Below, piece by piece: positions 8,734 to 16,900 of a stretch of 23,680 bases of DNA (the first letter of the stretch is position 1; each line of letters begins with the position of its first letter). The stretch is from Actinomortierella ambigua (lineage: Eukaryota; Mortierellomycota; Mortierellomycetes; Mortierellales; Mortierellaceae): the NCBI GenBank assembly GCA_016098155.1, contig JAAAJB010000545.1, forward strand, positions 1 through 23,680. The letters run 5' to 3'. The notes beneath the pieces are model-generated. The model searched no databases. It was not told the origin of the DNA and saw nothing but the letters and a program-made list of their open reading frames with translations. A program made the translations under genes and the position numbers.

Positions 8734-11700
8734 ATGACTGAAGAATTAGTCAATGGCACGCCTCCTAAGCAGTTCTCGCCTGCCCTCATCACTCTCATGA
8801 GCATCATTGCTCGCTCAAATACCGCCAGCTTGACTGCAGCGGAGTGTGAGGAGGTTGTCAGAGACTTGGTGGCGTTGAGGAACGATAAATCGCTCAGTCA
8901 GGAGAGCGCCCTTGGACTCAAGGATCTCACCGTTGCGCTCCGCACCAGCTTCTGTGGTAAGTTCTCGTACCCTAGGATGGCTACGAACCCTGATCTTTTT
9001 CTTGCATATCTTCTCCAGTGCAGACCTAATGAACATCGGCTTCTCGCGTTTCAATGGTGTTAGATTTTTTGCCAGCAAGCTTGAATGCAAAGATTGAGAT
9101 GGTCGGATGGGTTGCTTCACTGCTCCAGTCTCAAGCGACTTACAAGACCAGGACCATATGCGCTGTGATCCAGGAGCTCGCAGAGGTATAGCCAGGGGAG
9201 TTTGATGGGGATTGCCACTATTTTAGAAGCACGACTCGACTCTTACACCTCTTTCCATTTTTTTCTTGCCCGAATGGGGGACTTTTTGTAGGTCCTAAAG
9301 TTTCGATGGCTAAAGCCTGAAAACGCGGAGCACTGGTTTCCCGTAAGTAATATCGTTTTATACCTCCACTATTATGGTTGGTTCTGGATCGCGTAGCTAA
9401 TCGGCATATTTTTTGTTGGCCCACTCCATTCGTAGCTCTTCGCTCAACTATCAGTACTATCTAACGCCTGTGTGGATGCTCTCAGGAAACAGCATGATGT
9501 CGCACTATCAGGTTTCTTGGCAGGACCAGGATGGACACAACTCTCGCAAATCGCCGTCGGCAGCAATGCTACGTTGTTCAAGGTAGCCAGTCAGCTATGA
9601 ATCATGAAGGGGAACAATTGTCCATGGATTAGCACAATCTTCCGCTGACATAGTCTATCATTCTCTTTACTCGCTAGATGCTGAATCCACACCCTATGTC
9701 CAAATCGGCGTCGTTTAAGGCATGGTGCAAAGAGGCATTCGAAGTGCAGAACAACTATTACGCCTTCCTGGACACCCAGATTCTCCCATCAGCAGCCTTG
9801 CGCGATACCTGTGGGGGTACTTTGACAATGGGTGAGTGGCTACAAGAGCCATGTTTAATCTATATTCTTGGACATCCTCATTCACATAGTCGGGAAAGCT
9901 AACACCTCTGTTTTATATGGGCTAGTATGCAACCTGTTCCTAATGTTAGCAAAGGAAGCCATCTCGGAATTCAGGATTCTCAACCTCGCATGCAAGGCCT
10001 TCATCCGCATGATACCCTTCTGTTACGACACAAGCGAACATCGTCTGAATGTAAGGCACCTGAGCTCGCCCTGTCCTCCTAGCCGTTCGCTTCTGACACC
10101 TTTTGCCATCCTTGCTGGTATGCTGACACTGTGTTTTATTTTTCTCTTCTATTTAGCGCGAAGGAATCGTTTTCTTTATTTGTCTTGGAACATGCAGTAA
10201 TGCGCAAGAGACTTTGAACGTCGCTAAGCTGATCTCAGAGCGTGAAAAGGCAATGCATAAGAGGGCGTTTACGCTTCTGCGATTCTTCGTCTCGCACCTC
10301 CGGCACATCATTCAAGCGCTCGCCGTATTTTTATGCCGAGTGGACCACTCTGCCTTGAAATGTCGTAATTATATCCGCTTCACTCTTTTTCACCTGCGGA
10401 GGTAAGTATTTTCAGTCACAGGAAGGGAGGGGGCGAGGAGATGTCGGAGGCTCGAGATGGTTGAGTGATCTTTGTCTGATAGGGATGAGTAGGCCAGTGG
10501 GACTGAACGACTTACCGCGTCTCTACCGATAACAAATAGTCGGTTACTTTCCAATGACGCATGCGCAAAGATGCATCCTACAGTGTACAGCGACGTAGTC
10601 AAGTTCATTGGACCGCTGGAAGACGCGTGTATAGGAACGTTGCTCGAAGGGGCTGAGTTCGCCTCCAACGACGAAAAATTCGAAGTCTTTTACGAGTTTT
10701 GCTACAGTGGACGGCCGAATGCGGATCAACTCAAGGGGGTCGAGCCATTGACGCCGTACGAGTGGAACTATGGGCGGCTGCACATCATCCTTCGGACCAT
10801 GACGGTCTTTGAGCAGCTTCCTTGTGATCTCCAGCTACGTCTCTTCCCACCTTCCAAAACGATGATTGGCGGCGCAGACCATCACCAGCGACCCGGGTCC
10901 CGGTTTTCGTTGGTGGCGTTGCTGTTCAACTGTTTGGGCCAACTACGTCAGGATGAATTTGTGCCACTCATGGATCGTAAAGCACAGCAATCATCTGAGG
11001 ACCTCTATCTCCAGGTTTTGTCGGATCTGACAATCTTTTCGCTACTTGTTCAGCCAGCGCAATTTACAACCCTTCGCGTGGAGATGCTCGGATGGATTTT
11101 CCACACCTCCGAGGTCATTTCTCTCTTGGCCATGGACTGGTGGCGCTGCATGGCGGACCGCCTTGGACAGTCCTTTACTGTAGATCAGATCTTGGTTTTG
11201 TCCGAAATGCTCAGTGCGATCCCGAATGGCGTGGCATCGAACAAACTGAGTCGGCTGATTCGATCACTATGCCTTATGCTGGATGCTGCGTCTCAAATAG
11301 AGGTTGCAGAAAGTGTGCTGAGTAAGCTAGGTGGGTTGTCTTCCAGTCTCTTGTCCAACTTTCCTTTCGGGTCCCTGTCAGGCCAGGTAAGAGACTGCTT
11401 TCGGAATAATTGTATCAAGGGTCGAAGAGACGCTCGGGAGCCTGACCTTTCTTATTTTCTTCATGTTCTTTTTTTATCTTGCTTTGGTTGTCACGACGTT
11501 ATAGAGTCTGGAGCATATCACAAACAATATCATGGCAACGTGGAGAGGGTGCTTTGAGCACCTAGAGGATCTAAACATTGTTGTTGACGTGTTCTATGCC
11601 ATGGTAAGCGAAATATTTCTCATGAATTCAATGCCCCCCCTCCGCATGAGCCATCCTTTTTTTTTCCCCGCTTTGCCAAGGACTGACAATATGTATTTTT

Positions 11701-12917
11701 TATGCCAACCGAGTAGTATCCGTATATTGCCAGTCTGGTATCGATATTCTCCAGTCCTCAGCTTGTTGGCGAGCTACCCGTTGAAGTCAAACAGAGTGTT
11801 GTGGAGTGGTGCGTGAATCTACTCTTTGGCTGTCAGGAACTGATTTCGTTTGCTCAGTCTCGTCCAAAGTCTGTTGAAAAGATTTCATACACGGTGGAGC
11901 ATGTTGTGACCCTTCTCCGGGTCCTGCAACCGCTGTCGACAACCCACTTGATCCAGGTACTCAGTACTTTTGCTCAGTGGATCCATCTCACAGAGGAGCT
12001 CCGGCCCTTATCGCCTTGTGGACTTGCGCAATTTCTTACAAGCTGCGGAGCTATTGACATCTTTGATGAGGAAGAGAAGGTACTTGAGGAAGAAGAGGAG
12101 GATTGCGCTTTCAGTATCAGCCTAGATGTGTGCACTTGATCTTGTCTTTTCATCCTTGATTCACGTATGAGAAAATTACTTTCCCCCCCCCCCCCCATTT
12201 TCGCCCTGCAATGATTAGACGACAATACGAGACTTGCTCAAGGCTCTTTACGCCCACCTCCTGGAAGATTCGCACTGGCTTGTCGTGTCTCAAGCGTTAA
12301 GTAGCCTTGTAAGTTGAAGTCCCCCCCTCCTTTTTTTTTCTGACCATGTTTTTGGATACGATCGCATTCTGAAGTATTTTTTTTTGTTGAACATCCAGGC
12401 AATATTGAGCGTTGAGGCTCGGAATCCCGAGATTCTACACGACGTGATACCCGCTACGTACGCTGAATCTGTACGGCGATACCAGCACCACGAGCTGCTT
12501 CCAGAGCACACGACGGCCAAGGCCGAGAGGGAGTTTTGGGGTGGACTGCAACTTTCTCTGGACGGGTTCCTTCCATCGTCTGCATCCGTCATGCCTACCA
12601 CCAGCAGCAAAGCGACAGCTGCAGCAGCATCATTGGGAGCCGCAACGACAGTCATGTCGACAACGACATTGAGGGATCTCAAGACCTTGTCAAATCCAGT
12701 GGTCTCGAAGCAAGAGTGTCTCCAAGGTCTACGAGCCGCGACAACGTATTTGGAGCGACTGGCTCAGGACTCGCCAGAGGGGGGTCTATTGGATCAAGGG
12801 TTGCGAGCGCAATTGGCAGCTGAGATGGGGACGTTGCAGAGTCTGATGCAGCGATTGATCACACCTCAGGCGAGTGATAAGGACGATGCGATGCCCGACT
12901 TGAACAGCGGGCGATAA
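8734..12917 (+). CDS. FIRRM: Homologue of FIRRM/C1orf112 (FLIP), FIGNL1-interacting recombination regulator
   Basis: Twelve exons: 8734-8956, 9064-9185, 9292-9342, 9436-9582, 9678-9831, 9926-10050, 10157-10401, 10540-11386, 11505-11603, 11717-12079, 12219-12308, 12399-12917. All phases agree and give 994 residues. The protein is all-alpha, without signal peptide or membrane segments. Identification rests on remembered family features: the SLLAMDWW segment near residue 550, HLLEDSHWLV near 808, and a C-terminal layout of an EFW motif, a variable linker and a final helix pair ending QSLMQRLI. In animals and plants this protein binds the AAA ATPase FIGNL1 and restrains RAD51/DMC1 filaments. A Ser/Thr/Ala-rich stretch near 860-890 is low complexity. 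Donor 12080 (GTACTT) is the least certain splice; missing it would stop the protein at 12139. HEAT-like alternatives cannot be fully excluded. Confidence 0.72.
12080..12218 (+). other. FIRRM intron 10, containing a long poly-C tract
   Basis: Donor AAG-GTACTT at 12080 and acceptor GATTAG at 12218. The chosen exons join an acidic DEEEK end to TTIRDLL in phase 0. A run of 14 C (12183-12196) lies near the 3' end. Intron retention adds an acidic tail and stops at 12137-12139. Another phase-0 GT exists at 12127 but is a weaker donor. Confidence 0.6.
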
Positions 12918-13323
12918 TGATCTAATCACCTAGCCTTAACCAATACAGACACGACTACCAAACAACGACTAGACGATCGGAGGTGAGGGGGAAGGGGGCT
13001 GTCGAATGAAGAAAAAAAGTAGTATATTACATGTGACGAGATGGGATTCTATGATAGTTCTGAATGGAGGTTTGGACAAAAGACAGGGGGTGGGGAGAGG
13101 CATCACCAAAGCCATTGATCTCAAAGAGAGAAAGAGAGAGAAGGGAGAGTGGATTGCACATAGTGGTGTGGCAGTACTTTTCTGCTAGTCCCGATAGTCG
13201 CTTCCACCCCCTTCCCTTTGTTTTGCCCTGCTCATTCAACGGTTGGTCAATCCTGCATTGCCCTTTCTTGTATAGGTGTACGTGTAAGTGAGTGCGAAAG
13301 TGTTGTAACGCCTTCCCCATACT
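12918..13323. other. Convergent 3' intergenic region
   Basis: About 400 bp between the convergent ends of the FIRRM and mL54 genes, presumably both 3' UTRs. It has GA-rich and poly-A patches but no recognisable gene. Confidence 0.6.
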
Positions 13324-13893
13324 TTACGTCTTCTTGTCGCGCAAGAAGTTGGAGGCCTTAATAGCCTGTCGTCGGAGCTCCTTGTGGTGCTTCTTGTCCA
13401 GAGGGTCAGCAAGACGCGCCTTGCGGTACTCAGGGTCGTTGATCTCCCACAGCCAGTCTGGGTAGGCATCATCAGGCTGAGCCACTGGGTCCTTTCCGTC
13501 CTTCATGTAGTTGAGGCCCTTGAGCACCGTGCCCTCTGGTGCGCTTGATGCGACGCGCTTCACTAGAAATGTTTTGGGGTGGAAGACAAGAGGACAGGTG
13601 AGCACGTCGATGCTATTACACTGGCTATTTTCTTTCATAGGTAGGTTCAGCTGTGAATCCACTCCGGTGTGTTGCTATCGTTGATGTCGGTCGTTGTTGC
13701 TGCAAAGGTGTTGAGTGTGATAGGCGGAGAAGATGGGACCCAACATACCCTTGTAGGCACCTGGGGTAGGGGTGGCAGGCTCATCCTTGGCAGCACGCGC
13801 AATGAGAGAGACATGGATGCAGCGGACCTGCTGTGAGGATGCAGCCATAGACCGCAGGCCAGCGAGGGCCGACATGGACTTGAGGAGTGACAT
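13324..13893 (-). CDS. MRPL54: Mitochondrial large-subunit ribosomal protein mL54
   Basis: Two exons, 13749-13893 and 13324-13562, give 127 residues; the intron is 186 nt (GTATGT donor, TTTCTAG acceptor). The N-terminus is a mitochondrial presequence rich in Ser, Ala and Arg with no acidic residue for about 35 positions (MSLLKSMSALAGLRSM...). The mature part has the mL54 signature: SSAPEGTVLKGLNYMKDGKDP, a YPDWLWEI box, and a basic C-terminal helix (KKHHKELRRQAIKASN). The yeast counterpart is Mrpl37. It is divergent from uL24m with 260 bp between starts. A frame reading through the intron to 13662 is an artefact of missing the splice. Confidence 0.93.
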
Positions 13894-14153
13894 TGTTCAG
13901 CGGGGGGTGTGGTGGAATGCTGAGAGGAGTGTCCGAAGGAGTAGATCACCTTGTCTCCGGACAACCCAAATAGTGACTGCTTCTTCCACTCCACGGACCG
14001 AATGCACGCTTCTCTTTGGGGAGGTCTGTCGTTTGCCCTGAGGCTTCCTTTTTCGCCTCACAGCTCACCTCACCGGGATCACGCCCTTTGCCCTCATTCA
14101 TCCTCGCTGCTTCCCCTTCTCCCCCTCATAGCCGCTGAGCCAATTCGCCCAAT
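13894..14153. promoter_or_regulatory. Shared promoter of mL54 and uL24m
   Basis: 260 bp separate the two opposed start codons. On the plus strand 14041-14135 is C/T-rich (for example CTTCCCCTTCTCCCCC) just before the uL24m ATG. On the other side the minus-strand leader is CCACACCCC-like. A shared promoter would allow equal output of two subunits of one particle. I do not recognise a specific factor site. Confidence 0.6.
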
Positions 14154-15216
14154 ATGCAGCCCTCCCTGTCTTCGGCCATCCGCCACATGGCCAACACCAA
14201 GCTCCAGCCTACTCGTCCCAAGTTTGTGGCCCCAAAGGACCTGATCAAGACATGGCGCATTGTCAGGGGAGACGAGGTGGGGTCATGCATTCCGAAATGT
14301 CGACCACTGGGGCGTGACAAGCTTTCCTTTTTCTGGGTTCAAGGGCGAGAGCATACAGGCACCTGTTCTTCCTTTTGAAAAAAATGGGCATTATAGCGTA
14401 TCTATTGCTATTCTGATCAGAACGCTTCTTTATATCATTTTATAGGTGTTTATTGCCTCGGGCAAGGAGAAGGGCAAGACCGGCACTGTCCGCAAGGTCC
14501 TGCGTAGCATTAACTCTGTCTTGATCGAGGAGAAGAACATGGTACGGGGAAAACAACCACAGGATCAGCGGCCAAAACTATCTTGAGCTGAGACCAACTT
14601 AGAGGACGCATTGGATCAGGGTCGATTTGCACGCGAACAAGGACCACTCATGTCGAAATTTTTATATATCTGCATCGACTGTCAAAACAAATAGGTCACC
14701 AAGCATATTCGCCCCCAGGCTAACGACCCTGCCAAGACGACCAAGATCCAGTTTGAGGCTCCCATCCACGTCTCCAACGTCTCTCTGATCGACCCTCAGA
14801 CAAGGTATGCGCTCGATGACCTGAAGCAATCAAAAAACATGCGTTCTTCTTCAATGCTCAGATTGGTTGAGAAAGACACCAAACACTTTTTAATCCTACT
14901 TTGTCATTTATTGTTGTTTCCTCCCTTATACAACAAACCCTATAGACAACCCGTCAAGTCCCACTATCGATCGGTCATCGACCCCAAGACGGGCCTGTCG
15001 GTGCGGAAGCGCTTTGTGTATGGCACGGAGGTGGAGATCCCCAAGGTGAAGGCAGACATCTCCAAGTACAAGATGGAGAGGAAAGACAGTGCCAAGGACA
15101 CATCTCCGGCCTTGGCACGGGAGGTGACTTTTATTCCCGATGTCAATGTTCCTCCTTTCCCCACGAAGAGCATCATGGACGAGTTGTCCAACCCCTTCTC
15201 CAAGTTTCGCCGCTAA
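14154..15216 (+). CDS. MRPL24: Mitochondrial large-subunit ribosomal protein uL24m
   Basis: Four exons, 14154-14276, 14446-14541, 14695-14804 and 14946-15216, give 199 residues. The KOW motif is rebuilt across the first intron: WRIVRGDE joined to VFIASGKEKGKTGTV, as expected for an L24 protein that binds 23S-type rRNA near the exit tunnel. RPKFVAPKDLIKTW before it and a long C-terminal extension (SVRKRFVYGTE, IPKVKADISK) point to the mitochondrial form. The N-terminus is basic but short as a presequence. The exon 1 donor, GAG-GTGGGG, is non-consensus, but protein continuity and phase support it. Stop TAA at 15214 is followed by A-rich sequence. Confidence 0.92.
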
Positions 15217-16006
15217 GAAAAAAAAAAGAGGATAGAATGGAAAAAAAAAAAACTCCAGCAGGTGATTTTATTTTCTTCGATTATTTATTCCATAGTCGAA
15301 GAATGGAAACACCGGCTGGACAGGGCTGATCTAGCATAGTAAATGTAAAATACACTTTTTTTGTTTGTTTCTGACCCTTCTGGCTGTGGCTGACGTCAAG
15401 CGCTTGATGAGCGAAGGCAACTTTGACGATGTTGATTGGAGCCATTGCGGCGCTACAAACATGAATCTTTGCCACATCAAAAAAAAAAAAAAAAAAGCCT
15501 CTGGCGAAACAGGAGTGTGTGACCTCCGAGCCGTGATGACTTGCACTCGCAGCCTTTTAGCAAGTGTGATCTTAGTGCCATAGATCTCAGCTAAAACAAA
15601 AGAGACTCTGAGAAAGCAAAACAAGAAGCACGCATAGGCTGGATGGAAAGACAATGTATCAAAGAGAGGATTGAAAAAGAAAGTATGAGATGGCTGAAGA
15701 ATTGAAGAATCAATATCGCAATATATGACAATGACAGAATATACAGGAAAATGACTGCATCCTGTGAAAACGATTCGATCATATCAAAACAGCAATACGC
15801 AGTATGGGCTTTTCCTTGACGAGACGCAACTTTGCAACAGGGGGGAGACTGCTGATGGCCCATTACCATATGGCGACTCTTCGTTGCAAACATGAACTTG
15901 ATACTACTAATGTGCACCCAAGTCATTTTCTCTCACTCTTTCAATGGTAGAGCCGTGCAAGGGGATGAAATAAAGAGACTCGACTGTTCAACATAGACAC
16001 GACTCT
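15217..16006. other. Intergenic region 3' of uL24m
   Basis: Positions 15230-15260 are poly-A rich. An 8-bp inverted repeat (TTCTTCGA at 15273, TCGAAGAA at 15296) could form a hairpin in the uL24m 3' UTR. An 18-A run lies at 15479-15496. A plus-strand stretch before it reads DVKRLMSEGNFDDVDW and looks protein-like, but it has no supporting gene structure. The rest is AT-rich without a visible gene. Confidence 0.5.
15479..15496 (+). repeat. Poly-A run (18 A)
   Basis: It directly follows a short protein-like stretch at about 15385-15478. It could mark an old retroposed end, but no target-site duplication was found by eye. Confidence 0.7.
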
Positions 16007-16165
16007 GTTCTTGGCAGGGATGGTGACGACAATAAAGATTTCTTTTTCGCTATGTGCTCTCTTCTTTGTCGTTCGTTGTTCCAGAAGATGTCTGCATCTC
16101 TCGTCTTTGTAGGTGAATATTCTGTTTTCTCCACCCATGTTGCATAAGATGGTTGCTCATATGTT
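16007..16165 (+). repeat. Dispersed direct repeat, copy 2
   Basis: Matches 1-158 in the same orientation. Differences include C to T changes, a 2-base insertion near 16046 and a changed pyrimidine tract after GTAGGT. The short ATG frame (16088-16108) and the GTAGGT at 16109 are conserved. The left border of homology cannot be fixed because copy 1 is cut by the window start. Confidence 0.88.
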
Positions 16166-16219
16166 TTTCTTTTTTTTTTTTCCAATTCAAATATCAGCGT
16201 TCTTCTGCTGTGTTGCAGG

Positions 16220-16807
16220 AGTGCCCCTCACATTCAAATCTTGAACAGGAGGGTGTGGCATTGCCTAACGACGAGACTCTCATGTCAGCGTGCCGGAAAA
16301 GCCCTCGGCAAAGTCATTGTTTTTGAAGCATTTGTTATCACAATGGAATGCTTGCGGTTTCAACAAGAAATGTACTGGAAGTAATGGGCGGACTTGATTA
16401 CTCGACCGCTCTCAGCAGGTGGTGAAGGAACCTTCTACAGATGGGGAAGGGAGCTGCCTGTGGATTTTGACGGGTATTTCTCACTTATCCTTTCCCCCTT
16501 GTCTGCCTGTTGAGGACGCCCGTGAGTCTACTTTCTCACGATGAATGGCCTTTCGACAAGTTCACTTTGGTGGCTCTTATACTTTTTGATCATGCTCTGA
16601 AGAATCTCAACAAAGCGGCGGCACTTCTTCCATCTGTACGGCGTAGATTCTTGTAGCTTGAAGCTTGACCTTTAGTGCCATGTGGATGCCTTCGTGTTTT
16701 TAGAGTGGCCTGCTGGATTGATAAATACGAAAGTGATTCCAATTTCCTATTTTAATGGTCCCAAGTTTCGGACAACATCGCCTCATCTTTCACATTTCCA
16801 ACTCTAA
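16220..16807 (+). pseudogene. Decayed gene after repeat copy 2, family not recognised
   Basis: After an acceptor-like TGTTGCAG (ending 16218), a frame starting at 16220 is open for 54 codons to TAA at 16382, then continues open in the same frame to TGA at 16511. Sample: KALGKVIVFEAFVITMECL, then EGTFYRWGRELPVDFDGYF. A shift of frame continues with SLLSHDEWPFDKF and ALKNLNKAAALLPSVRR to TAG at 16654. A third frame reads VDAFVFLEWPAGL and VIPISYFNGPKFR to TAA at 16805. Three consecutive frames of protein-like sequence suggest frameshift decay. I cannot name the family. Confidence 0.4.
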
Positions 16808-16900
16808 ACACATCTTGTACAAGCGAAAGTCAAAGGAGGGCGTAACTTTCAAGGAATGCATTGAAACGGACAAGGATATTGATTGTTGATCCTTGTGGAA

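Noticed and set aside
9019..9063. Earlier acceptors (CCAG, TGCAG) for FIRRM exon 2
   Set aside because: They lead to stops or the wrong frame. GTTAG at 9063 keeps phase and has a CTAAT branch motif about 35 nt upstream.
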